NCBI GenBank assembly: GCA_900696615.1
Contig: CAADGS010000142.1
Span: forward strand, 1-55,917
Origin: an uncultured beta proteobacterium
Lineage (GTDB): Bacteria; Pseudomonadota; Gammaproteobacteria; Burkholderiales; Nitrosomonadaceae
DNA: 55,917 nucleotides
Direction: 5' to 3'
In this document: positions 48,178 through 55,917 of the stretch, in pieces
How positions within the stretch are numbered: position 1 is the first letter of the stretch
Layout of the letters: each line of letters opens with the position of its first letter
Notes under the pieces: generated by a model
Databases searched by the model: none
What the model saw: only the letters and a program-made list of their open reading frames with translations
What the model was told of the DNA's origin: nothing
Position numbers and translations under genes: made by a program

Positions 48178-48864
48178 TCATCCCCGTCTTTGCATAGACA
48201 GTAGGCGTGAAATCAATAAAGCCAGATATAATACGCCGGTCGTTTGTTCGATGATGACTACCGAACGGGCGGAATCAGAAACCGGAGTTATCTCGCCAAC
48301 CCCCACACTCGTTAAGCAAGTGAAGCTAAAATAGAGCAACTCCCACCATGACGTGATATTGTCAGGATTATTGCTCGCATTGATGTAAAAGCTGCCAGGC
48401 TGGAGGTGCTCGATCAGTGCAAAACAATAGCCAAACACAAAACCCGCCAGTATATACAATGCTGCAGCCGCAAATAACTCATCGAGCGTCATGACATTGT
48501 CGTGCAACATATAGCGCAGCAAACAGACCACTACAAATCCATGAAACAATGCTTGTGTAAATAAACTTGCTACCAGCAACTCGGCATAATTGAATATCGC
48601 AACACCGGCATACAAAATCATGGCTGGAGTTGCCAGCATATAGCCCAGCCATGGCCGATGCCAGGTTTTACGGGAGGCACGTAGCGCTAAAAATAATATG
48701 ATCCAGTCAAACAGCACCAGAAAGACTCTCCCGCCAGTATGCTGATTCGCTAACGGATAAATTAGGATCAATGTAATCAAAGCAATCAGCAGCCAAAAAT
48801 TCGGAAGTGAAGCAATACGCATTACGGTATATCCCAGTCTATTCGCAACAAGTATCCTAGCCAA
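48178..48864 (-). CDS. Two-helix-pore ion channel family protein
   Basis: A 228-residue membrane protein. Four to five hydrophobic segments are followed by a pore unit near the C-terminus: SWWELLYFSFTCLTSVGVGE as pore helix and filter, then a last helix ending in RLLSMQRRG. The filter reads TSVGVGE instead of the K-selective TVGYGD, so selectivity for potassium is not assured. It belongs to the Ion_trans_2 type fold. It is alone on the minus strand, convergent with mrr. Confidence 0.8.
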   Translation of the reverse strand: MARILVANRLGYTVMRIASLPNFWLLIALITLILIYPLANQHTGGRVFLVLFDWIILFLALRASRKTWHRPWLGYMLATPAMILYAGVAIFNYAELLVASLFTQALFHGFVVVCLLRYMLHDNVMTLDELFAAAALYILAGFVFGYCFALIEHLQPGSFYINASNNPDNITSWWELLYFSFTCLTSVGVGEITPVSDSARSVVIIEQTTGVLYLALLISRLLSMQRRG

Positions 48865-48931
48865 ATAAAAAATTTATGTCTCGACTCAATGATAGACTCT
48901 CTTCAATTGTGTGAATCAAGACTAACTCATC

Positions 48932-50386
48932 TTACGAAACTTCACTTATTGCAATACCCAAAGCTTTGGCGACACCTGCACCATAAGCCGGATCGGCTTT
49001 CAGGCAATGACTGATGTGGCGGATCTGGATTTCCTTCGGAACGCCATTTAGCGAGCGGGCGGTATTGTCGAACAGAGCTTGTTGCTGAGCCGGTGTCATC
49101 AAGCGGAACAAAGCGCCGGGCTGGGAATAATAATCGGTGTCTTCGCGGTGATTCCAATGATCGGCCGCACCATCCAATTTGAGCGGCGGTTCTGCAAATT
49201 CCGGCTGTTCTTGCCATTCCCCCATGCTATTTGGCTCGTAACCGAGTGTACCGCCGAAATTGCCATCGACCCGCATCGCGCCATCGCGGTGATAGCTGTG
49301 CACCGGGCAGCGCGGCGCATTCACGGGAATAAGATGGTGGTTCACGCCTAAGCGGTAGCGCTGCGCATCACCGTATGCAAACAGCCGCCCTTGCAGCATT
49401 TTATCCGGAGAAAAACCGATTCCCGGCACAATATTGGCGGGATTGAACGCGGACTGCTCGACTTCGGCAAAGAAATTTTCCGGATTACGGTTCAATTCCA
49501 TCACGCCGACTTCGCGTAAGGGATAATTTTTATGCGGCCAGATTTTAGTCAGATCAAACGGATTGAAAGGAGCGCTGGCTGCTTCCGCTTCGCTCATGAT
49601 CTGCACGCACAGCATCCACTTCGGGAAGTCGCCCTTTTCCAGGCTCTCGTACAAATCGCGTTGATGGCTCTCACGATCCTTGCCAATCAACGCTTCGGCT
49701 TCCGCATCGGTCAAATTGCGAATGCCTTGTAGCGACTTCAGATGAAACTTGACCCAGTGGCGTTCATTTCTAGCATTGATCAAGCTGAATGTATGACTGC
49801 CGAAACCGTGCATGTGGCGGTAGGTAGCGGGAATACCGCGATCGCTCATGACGATGGTGATTTGATGCAAAGCTTCCGGCAGCGAGGTCCAGAAATCCCA
49901 GTTATTTTTCGCGCTGCGCATATTGGTACGCGGATCGCGTTTCACGGCATGATTGAGATCGGGAAATTTCAGCGGATCGCGAAGGAAGAATACCGGCGTA
50001 TTATTGCCAACCAAATCCCAATTGCCTTCATCGGTATAAAATTTCACGGCAAAACCGCGAATGTCGCGTTCCGCATCGGCCGCGCCGCGCTCTCCGGCCA
50101 CCGTAGTGAAACGCGCAAACAATTCGGTTTTCTTGCCGGTGGCTGAAAAAATCTTAGCTCGGGTAAATGGGGTAATATCCTGCGTGACCGTGAAAGTTCC
50201 ATAAGCACCGGAGCCTTTCGCGTGCATGCGCCGTTCAGGAATCACTTCACGATCGAAATGCGCCAGTTTCTCGAGAAACCAGACATCTTGCAATAATTGC
50301 GGGCCATGCGGCCCGGCGGTCATGACATTCTGATTGTGGGCAACCGGACAACCGGCATTGGTGGTGAGTTTCTTTTTATCGCTCAT
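48932..50386 (-). CDS. katA: Monofunctional haem catalase (clade 3, KatA type)
   Basis: A 484-residue catalase breaking down hydrogen peroxide. The N-terminal haem-side motif [14 protein letters not shown] contains the catalytic His, the distal Asn lies in [11 protein letters not shown], and the proximal Tyr motif [14 protein letters not shown] binds haem. The short length places it in clade 3 with NADPH-binding small-subunit catalases. It has a strong ribosome site (AAAGGAG). The leader at about 50490-50520 is AT-rich and includes GATAATGATT, which loosely recalls a Fur-type half site. Confidence 0.96.
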   Translation of the reverse strand: MSDKKKLTTNAGCPVAHNQNVMTAGPHGPQLLQDVWFLEKLAHFDREVIPERRMHAKGSGAYGTFTVTQDITPFTRAKIFSATGKKTELFARFTTVAGERGAADAERDIRGFAVKFYTDEGNWDLVGNNTPVFFLRDPLKFPDLNHAVKRDPRTNMRSAKNNWDFWTSLPEALHQITIVMSDRGIPATYRHMHGFGSHTFSLINARNERHWVKFHLKSLQGIRNLTDAEAEALIGKDRESHQRDLYESLEKGDFPKWMLCVQIMSEAEAASAPFNPFDLTKIWPHKNYPLREVGVMELNRNPENFFAEVEQSAFNPANIVPGIGFSPDKMLQGRLFAYGDAQRYRLGVNHHLIPVNAPRCPVHSYHRDGAMRVDGNFGGTLGYEPNSMGEWQEQPEFAEPPLKLDGAADHWNHREDTDYYSQPGALFRLMTPAQQQALFDNTARSLNGVPKEIQIRHISHCLKADPAYGAGVAKALGIAISEVS

Positions 50387-50560
50387 GATGCGCTCCTTTG
50401 ATGAAGAGTCAATTTGCGGAACCAGTTAGGCTCTGAGCACTACCATTTTGAATGCGGTATATACGGAACTACTCAAAGCATCCGAGGTTTTATCTAAAAC
50501 TTATGATAATGATTAAACGATTTTTGATTATTTAAACACAATAAAATACTTTTTATCATT

Positions 50561-53092
50561 TTAGGAGGAATTTTTCATCCCATCGGTTACTTGGCCGCCG
50601 CTGCGCCGTTTTCCTGCATGATTTAAACATTTGTAAAACCATTGCTTGCAATATTCCACTGTCATCAAGTACGCAACGACTAGCCCGGCCAGTAAAGCAA
50701 AAAATAGCGGGTGCAATGGCACGAAACCGAGATAATGCGCCACCGGGCTAAATGGAAGCAACATTGCGATAGCAACAATGCTCAGCGAGGTAAAAGTCAG
50801 CCAACGGTTGGGATGGCTACGAAATGGATTGCGACGCGATCTGATAATGAAAATAACAAGTATCTGCGTGGCGATCGATTCCACGAACCAGCCAGTGCGA
50901 AATAAGGCTTCATTAGCTTCGAATACCGCGATCAGCAGATAAAAGGTGAGGAAATCAAATAGAGAACTCACCGGCCCGATCGTCATCATGAAGTTTCGGA
51001 TAAAATTCACATCCCACTGGCTAGGTTGCGCCAGATCTTCAGGGTCGACGTTATCCAACGGCAACGTGGTTTCGGAAAGGTCATATAGCAAATTATTCAA
51101 CAAAATTTGCAGCGGCAATAACGGTAAGAAAGGCAAAAACAACGTTGCGGCGGCCATGCTGAACATATTGCCGAAATTGGAACTGGTAGCCATCATGATG
51201 TATTTCATTACATTCCCGAAGGTGCGACGGCCTTCGATTACACCTGCATGCAATACTTTGAGATCTTGTTCCAGCATAATCAGGGCGGCCGCCTGCTTGG
51301 CTACGTCAACAGCGCCATCGACCGAAATACCGACATCTGCGGTATGCAAAGAAGGTGCATCATTGATGCCGTCGCCCAAATACCCGACTACATGCTTGCG
51401 CGCCTTAAGCGCCAGCAAGATGCGATTCTTTTGCGCGGGGTTAACACGGCAAAACAGGTTCACTTCTTCCACGCAGGCACGCAGCGCATCATCGTGCATG
51501 GCCTCGATTTGTTTTCCCGTCAGCACGCCGGTAATCGGTAGCTTTAACTGATTACAAACATGGCGCGTCACTAATTCATTATCGCCGGTCAAGATTTTTA
51601 TCCGCACACCGCTTGCTTGCAGTGCTGCCAATGCCGGTCCGGAACTGATTTTCGGCGGATCCAAAAACGCGGCAAAGCCGGCAAAAATCAACTCACTTTC
51701 ATCGGTCACCACAGCATGCGGATGATCCCGTGCCACTTCGCGCCAGGCAATGCCCAATACCCGGAATCCTTCGCTACCCAACGCATCGAGCAGCTTGTTA
51801 ACCGATAAACGTGCCGAATCCTCGAACAATACGATGGCACCAGTTGCATCTTCATAATGCGTACAAAGATTCAAAATGTCTTCGGGCGCCCCTTTGACCA
51901 CCAGCATGCGCATCTTTTCGCTCTGGACCAATACCGATACGCGCCGCCGTTCGAAATCAAAGGGTACCTCGTCAATTTTCCGCCAGCCGCTGACAACGAC
52001 TTCATGATGCTGCAAAATGGCATCATCCAAAGGACTTTTAAGGCCGCTCTCAAAATAGCTATTTAAATACGCAAGCTGTAACACTCGCTCGGTCTCTTGG
52101 CCTAATGCATTGACATGTCGTTCCAAATGAATTTTTGCTTCGGTCAGCGTTCCGGTCTTGTCGGTGCAAAGGATATCCATCGCCCCCATATCCTGGATCG
52201 CCGACGGCCGTTTGACAATCACTTTTAAGGCCGCCATGCGCACTGCCCCGCGTGCCAGTGTTACCGAAATCATCATGGGCAGCAGCTCCGGCATCAATCC
52301 AACTGCCAGCGCCACTGCAAACAGAAAGGACTCGAGCAGCGGACGGTGCAAAACGATATTGACTAGCAGCGTAAACAGTACCAATAAGAACGTAAAACGC
52401 ATGATCAGCACGCCGAATCGATGTATACCCTGCTCAAATGCGGTTGGCGGTGGTTTTTTGTCCAAATTACCGGCAACTTCCCCCAGCGCTGTACTATGAC
52501 CCGTACGCAATATTAGTGCCCGGCCCGAGCCGCTGATCACACTACTGCCCATGAATAATGCAGCTTTGTCATCCAAATTCCAATCCTCAATTCCTGAGAA
52601 TGTATCTCCTGATTTTTCAACGGGATACGGTTCTCCGGTTAATTGTGATTGATTGACAAACAAATTTTTTGCTTCAAATACTTGGGCATCCGCCGGAACC
52701 CAATCGCCCGCAGACAACAAAATAACATCGCCCGGCACTAATTGAGCTACTGGAATTTCGCAACGTTTGCCATCGCGCAGCACTGTCGCAGTTATGGCAA
52801 CTTGAGCGGCCAGCCTGGCTACTGACCGATCGGCGCGATGTTCTTGAACAAAATCGAGCGTGACGCTCATTAAAATGATGGTGCCTACGATGAAGGCACT
52901 GACTACATCGCCAATCAAAGCAGATATGCTGATAGCAATAAAAAGTACTAAAACGAGCGGATTGTAAAAATGTGCAAGAAACTGAAGCAGAATACGCTGT
53001 TTGGCGGGTTTAATTTCATTAGGACCATACTGCTTTAACAGCGCCGCTGCTTGTGCATGACTTAACCCAGCAATTGGCTGATTTTTATTCAT
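50561..53092 (-). CDS. mgtA: Magnesium-transporting P-type ATPase (MgtA/MgtB type)
   Basis: An 843-residue P-type ATPase of class IIIB. It shows the TGEP actuator motif (SQLTGEPYPVEK), the phosphorylation loop CTDKTGTLT, the P-domain GDGINDAPSLHTADVGIS, and the M4 motif VGLMPELLPM typical of Mg importers. C-terminal helices include LPLLPLQILLNNLLYDL. The N-terminus is shorter than in E. coli MgtA. No Mg-sensing leader peptide is evident: only 97 bases separate it from the porin gene upstream on the same strand, so the two might be co-transcribed. Confidence 0.94.
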   Translation of the reverse strand: MNKNQPIAGLSHAQAAALLKQYGPNEIKPAKQRILLQFLAHFYNPLVLVLFIAISISALIGDVVSAFIVGTIILMSVTLDFVQEHRADRSVARLAAQVAITATVLRDGKRCEIPVAQLVPGDVILLSAGDWVPADAQVFEAKNLFVNQSQLTGEPYPVEKSGDTFSGIEDWNLDDKAALFMGSSVISGSGRALILRTGHSTALGEVAGNLDKKPPPTAFEQGIHRFGVLIMRFTFLLVLFTLLVNIVLHRPLLESFLFAVALAVGLMPELLPMMISVTLARGAVRMAALKVIVKRPSAIQDMGAMDILCTDKTGTLTEAKIHLERHVNALGQETERVLQLAYLNSYFESGLKSPLDDAILQHHEVVVSGWRKIDEVPFDFERRRVSVLVQSEKMRMLVVKGAPEDILNLCTHYEDATGAIVLFEDSARLSVNKLLDALGSEGFRVLGIAWREVARDHPHAVVTDESELIFAGFAAFLDPPKISSGPALAALQASGVRIKILTGDNELVTRHVCNQLKLPITGVLTGKQIEAMHDDALRACVEEVNLFCRVNPAQKNRILLALKARKHVVGYLGDGINDAPSLHTADVGISVDGAVDVAKQAAALIMLEQDLKVLHAGVIEGRRTFGNVMKYIMMATSSNFGNMFSMAAATLFLPFLPLLPLQILLNNLLYDLSETTLPLDNVDPEDLAQPSQWDVNFIRNFMMTIGPVSSLFDFLTFYLLIAVFEANEALFRTGWFVESIATQILVIFIIRSRRNPFRSHPNRWLTFTSLSIVAIAMLLPFSPVAHYLGFVPLHPLFFALLAGLVVAYLMTVEYCKQWFYKCLNHAGKRRSGGQVTDGMKNSS

Positions 53093-53189
53093 TGCTCAGA
53101 TTCTCATAAGAAATTCAGCGGCTCGCTATTAAAATTATTGCGTATGCTCCTTTATTGAAATCATTATATCCCTAGCACAAGATCGAGAA

Positions 53190-54677
53190 CTAGAACTTAA
53201 AAGTGACCATGGTATACCCATAGTTTGTATCAGCGGAAAGCCCTGTTGCCACTTTATCGAAGTAATCGCCTTTAAAGATATGGCTATATCCGATATCGAA
53301 GCTTACGCGCTTTAAATAACTCCATTGCGGCTCCCAGCCTACACTGATGTCGAGCATATTACCCAGGAAAGTACCCGCCCTGCCGGTCGGATCCTGCAAA
53401 CCACTGCCTACATACGCGCCATGTTTATCGGCCAACCAATAAGCACGATGGGACATCATCAGCCTGACGTTAGGAACGGGCAGAAACGTCGCGCGAAAAC
53501 CCACAGGTGAAATAAGATTAGACGGAAAAAACGGCCCGAACATACCAGTCGGACCATATTCCACGCGACGCTTAGCATACAAAATATCGAAATTCTTATT
53601 CGGATCCCGATCTCCGGAAGAGTAATCGAATAGATAAACCAATCTCAATGGCATTGCTGTATTGAACGAGTAACCCACTTCCCCATGATGGCGGTGTGCA
53701 AACACGCTAGTGTCTTGCGTGTCTCCAAATTGATACATGGACTCAATCTCATAATCCATCTGACCTTTGACAGGCCTGGCAAATAACCTAAAACCTGTGG
53801 TCGACAGGTTACGTTGTCTCAGTTTATTGCCTTCGTTTAATTGTAAGAAATAGAAATCCGCATTGGCCCAAGGCAAATCACGGTTAGTAATCTGTATACC
53901 CGAGAAATATGTTTCGGGGGTATTCCAATCCATATGTGTAGGTTCGCGATTGACGGGCCGGGTACCAAACACCATCAACCCCCATTTTTCCTTGTCATTT
54001 CCGACTGAGAATCTAATACCATCGAAAGTGGGTGTAAAAGTCCCCCACCGGTGCCCCCCAAGCAAGCGGGCCTCACCTGTTTCCAGCAAGAAACGTCCGG
54101 CTTCGAATTTCGCTTCATAACCCGTACCTAAAAAATCCTTGAACAACCACGCAAGGTTAAGTTGCGTGAAATCGAAATGATTGGCAAATACCGGAGATTG
54201 ATCTTGCCCAAAATTTGCCAGGGGGGCGCGGATATCGGTAAGTTCCAATGTAAATTTAAGCGGATCAATAATTTTATAAATTTCAAAAAGAAAACGCGTG
54301 CGCTGATGAACCTGATCATTGAAACCGGGAATGCTTCGAGTAAATCCGTTATCGTAAGCATCATAGCGAGTCCGGTGTTCAACCGCCAAGTTGAGCCAAT
54401 CCGGAGCCATTGCGGCGAGCGGGGTTTTATGTTGCTCCATCAATCTGGTTAAGTTATCGAAGTCGAACCGGGTTCGCCCCACGGTTTCTTGTGCGCTGAA
54501 CGGTGCGCCATTGCTGCCGTTGGCCGGTGTGTTATTTCTAACGATAACAGATGATTCTTTGGCTTTTTTTGTCTGTACATTATCGATTTCCGCAGCAAAT
54601 AAGTGCCGACTCCATAAAAAACTTCCGATAATAAAAAATATTGTCCAACATCTAATTTGTACTTTATGCCAATCCAT
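53190..54677 (-). CDS. Outer-membrane porin of the alginate export (AlgE-like) family
   Basis: A 495-residue protein with a signal peptide (hydrophobic 9-27, cleavage near LFAAE). It has many amphipathic beta strands and ends in Phe (TNYGYTMVTFKF), as outer-membrane barrels do. Family features include LNLAVEHRTRYDAYDN, RTRFLFEIYKIIDPLKFTLE, AGRFLLETGEARLLGGHRWG and GIQITNRDLPWANADFYFLQ. In non-alginate species these proteins are anion or general porins of unknown cargo. It is divergent from the PhoX gene, with an inverted repeat in the shared spacer. Confidence 0.85.
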   Translation of the reverse strand: MDWHKVQIRCWTIFFIIGSFLWSRHLFAAEIDNVQTKKAKESSVIVRNNTPANGSNGAPFSAQETVGRTRFDFDNLTRLMEQHKTPLAAMAPDWLNLAVEHRTRYDAYDNGFTRSIPGFNDQVHQRTRFLFEIYKIIDPLKFTLELTDIRAPLANFGQDQSPVFANHFDFTQLNLAWLFKDFLGTGYEAKFEAGRFLLETGEARLLGGHRWGTFTPTFDGIRFSVGNDKEKWGLMVFGTRPVNREPTHMDWNTPETYFSGIQITNRDLPWANADFYFLQLNEGNKLRQRNLSTTGFRLFARPVKGQMDYEIESMYQFGDTQDTSVFAHRHHGEVGYSFNTAMPLRLVYLFDYSSGDRDPNKNFDILYAKRRVEYGPTGMFGPFFPSNLISPVGFRATFLPVPNVRLMMSHRAYWLADKHGAYVGSGLQDPTGRAGTFLGNMLDISVGWEPQWSYLKRVSFDIGYSHIFKGDYFDKVATGLSADTNYGYTMVTFKF

Positions 54678-55021
54678 ATCTCTTTCCTCCCATAGTAGTA
54701 AATTGAAAAACCCAGATGTCTGTATGGTTCTTACTCGATGCTACTGGAGAATCGGGAATGGTCATATTCGTGCAAATACGTAAGGGCAACCCCTTATATA
54801 CCGATGAATTTTAATGAAATTACTGACCTGGCTAATTTCCGGAAACCCTATTTGGGAAAGACAGGACAAATTCCGGAGACCAAAACTGAATTAACTGTAA
54901 AGCAACAGTACTGCGACCGTTTGTCATTAAATAAACATAAAAATTTAATGCCGGCGTTATCAAATCGTCACCTCCACCAATTACAGTTGTTTAACAAAAT
55001 TATAGTAAAGGAGGAGACAAT
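54678..55021. other. Divergent control region between porin and PhoX genes
   Basis: 344 bases with both promoters. It holds a perfect inverted repeat (54781-54796), a single Pho-box-like word TTGTCATTAA (54921-54930) and a strong ribosome site AAAGGAGGAG just before the PhoX ATG. A 95-codon frame across it overlaps the PhoX ribosome site and is not credible. Confidence 0.55.
54781..54796. promoter_or_regulatory. Inverted repeat TAAGGG-CAAC-CCCTTA, possible operator
   Basis: A perfect 6-base inverted repeat around CAAC, lying about 104 bases before the porin start and 226 before the PhoX start. It could be a dimeric regulator site acting on both genes, or a hairpin in the long PhoX leader. 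No T-run follows on either strand. Confidence 0.45.
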
Positions 55022-55917
55022 ATGAGCAGTAAGTTACATCCAGATAGCAAGTTGAAAAATAACGATATTTCCTGCAATGACAGCAACAATCCAGACATGG
55101 CGGATATCATCGGACAATGCAAGCTTTCACGCCGGGAATTTCTCAAATCATCTGCTGGCGTCACGGCGGGCATCACCGCAATGAGCGTTTTCGGATCAGT
55201 AGTGGTCGACAGTATGGCCAATCTAGCCGAAGCCGCTTCATCGCACCATGTGCCGATTGATTTTAATCCGGTAAACCCGAATTTAGTACCGATGACGGAC
55301 GGTGTGACCGTACCGCGCGGCTATACAGCCCATGTATTGATATCATGGGGCGACTCAATTAACCAGCAACCGCATTGGGATACGGTTTCTGCGATGGACG
55401 AGGCGACGCAATTGCATTGTTATGGTGCGCATACCGACGGTATGCATTATTTTCCGTTTCCGGGATTGGCAGGTAACAGCCGCGGGTTATTAGTCAGCAA
55501 CAGCGAATACTGCGATCCGCCATTGGTAAATAATATTACCCCTGCCGCGGATTATGCCAAGGTTCCCATCGACTTGGAAATGGTGCGTGCGCAACAAGCG
55601 GCGCATGGCGTCAATATCGTTATGATTGAAAAGAAACGGAAAAAATGGCACGTCAATCGTAACTGGCCTTCCAATCGCCGTATTACCGGCAACACACCAT
55701 GCCGGATCAGCGGTCCGGCCGCCGGTCACGCCCTCATGAAAACCGAAGCGGATCCAAGTGGCAAGCGCGTGCTGGGCACATTGAACAATTGCGCGCATGG
55801 CTTTACTCCATGGGGTACTTATTTAGCCTGCGAAGAAAACTGGAATGGCTATTTTTCTAACGAAAGCGGCGATGTCATCGGTGAATTGGATATCGATCGC
55901 AAATTCAATATTCTCAA
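55022..55917 (+). CDS. phoX: PhoX-family alkaline phosphatase, 3' end outside the window
   Basis: Open from ATG 55022, after a very strong AAAGGAGGAG site, to the window edge (298 complete codons). The N-terminus has a Tat signal: SRREFLKSSAGVTAGITAMS at about 37-56, cleaved near AEA. The mature part shows DUF839/PhoX features: TVPRGYTAHVLISWGD, HTDGMHYFPF, LVSNSEYCDP, NNCAHGFTPWGTYLACEENW. PhoX proteins are calcium/iron-dependent phosphatases that release phosphate from organic esters in the periplasm or outside. Tat export fits folding with metal in the cytoplasm. Confidence 0.92.
   Translation, partial: MSSKLHPDSKLKNNDISCNDSNNPDMADIIGQCKLSRREFLKSSAGVTAGITAMSVFGSVVVDSMANLAEAASSHHVPIDFNPVNPNLVPMTDGVTVPRGYTAHVLISWGDSINQQPHWDTVSAMDEATQLHCYGAHTDGMHYFPFPGLAGNSRGLLVSNSEYCDPPLVNNITPAADYAKVPIDLEMVRAQQAAHGVNIVMIEKKRKKWHVNRNWPSNRRITGNTPCRISGPAAGHALMKTEADPSGKRVLGTLNNCAHGFTPWGTYLACEENWNGYFSNESGDVIGELDIDRKFNIL

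Noticed and set aside
50490-50520. Fur or OxyR site before katA
   Set aside because: Only a loose GATAATGATT match is present; neither a full Fur box nor the OxyR pattern can be laid out.
50520-50560. Terminator after mgtA
   Set aside because: The only pairing is a short A/T stem without GC pairs, which is too weak to call.
54921-54930. Pho box for phoX
   Set aside because: Only one half-site (TTGTCATTAA) is convincing; the expected second copy at 11-base spacing is not there.
54738-55025. 95-codon open frame upstream of phoX
   Set aside because: It overlaps the phoX ribosome site and start, spans the inverted repeat, and has no protein-like features.

Overview
The window looks like a chromosomal segment of an ammonia-oxidising betaproteobacterium of the Nitrosomonas group. 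The strongest lineage clue is a gene for a small His-rich periplasmic protein (37281-37625) that matches the SmbP type described from Nitrosomonas europaea. Base composition is moderately AT-rich, and the housekeeping genes (dnaE, apt, ubiK, comM/yifB, rluB, yegQ/trhP) are proteobacterial in type. The genus is inferred from remembered family features, not from a search. I saw no rRNA, tRNA, CRISPR array or complete insertion sequence.

Layout. 1-2.7 kb: the 3' end of a hybrid sensor kinase followed at once by a REC-GGDEF-EAL regulator. 2.8-8.3 kb (minus strand): apt, a succinate-semialdehyde dehydrogenase type enzyme, and a close-packed operon amgK-murU-pepP-small membrane protein (cell-wall sugar recycling plus a peptidase). 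8.5-10.4 kb: ubiK and yifB/comM. 10.5-12.2 kb is a decayed zone: a secreted-protein pseudogene with a frameshift and a stop, then remnants of an IS30-type and an IS5-type transposase, then AT-rich non-coding DNA. 12.2-14.8 kb: a polysaccharide deacetylase and an enlarged WecA-type sugar-phosphate transferase, probably surface polysaccharide genes. 14.9-16.3 kb: iron-dependent alcohol dehydrogenase with an ABM-type monooxygenase.

17.0-20.7 kb: a [NiFe]-hydrogenase maturation cluster (endopeptidase, hypA, hypB and a hypF reduced to its Kae1-like domain) followed by hslO. The HslO (Hsp33) has lost two of its four zinc cysteines, both replaced by Asp. No hypC, hypD, hypE or hydrogenase subunit gene is in view. 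21-27.3 kb: comEC on the minus strand, flanked by two plus-strand two-component systems. 28-31.7 kb: a secreted six-blade Kelch protein, ygfZ and three small genes, one of them DUF2934.

31.7-34.8 kb (minus): a tight operon Memo-like (AmrB), AMMECR1-like (AmrA), radical SAM (AmrS) and an alpha/beta hydrolase. This AmmeMemoRadiSam set has no settled bacterial function and is the best candidate here for a poorly described system. 35.2-37.6 kb: a secreted TIM-barrel glycosidase-like protein, an unknown protein and smbP. 37.7-43.6 kb: rluB, cti (haem-dependent fatty acid cis/trans isomerase), yheT and yegQ. 43.7-48.1 kb: dnaE and an Mrr-type restriction gene. 48.2-54.7 kb (minus): an ion channel, katA, an MgtA-type ATPase and an outer-membrane porin. 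Divergent from the porin, a Tat-exported PhoX phosphatase runs off the right edge.

Recurring themes are envelope and oxidative stress (catalase, Cti, Hsp33, UbiK), metal handling (SmbP, MgtA, HypA/HypB) and signalling.
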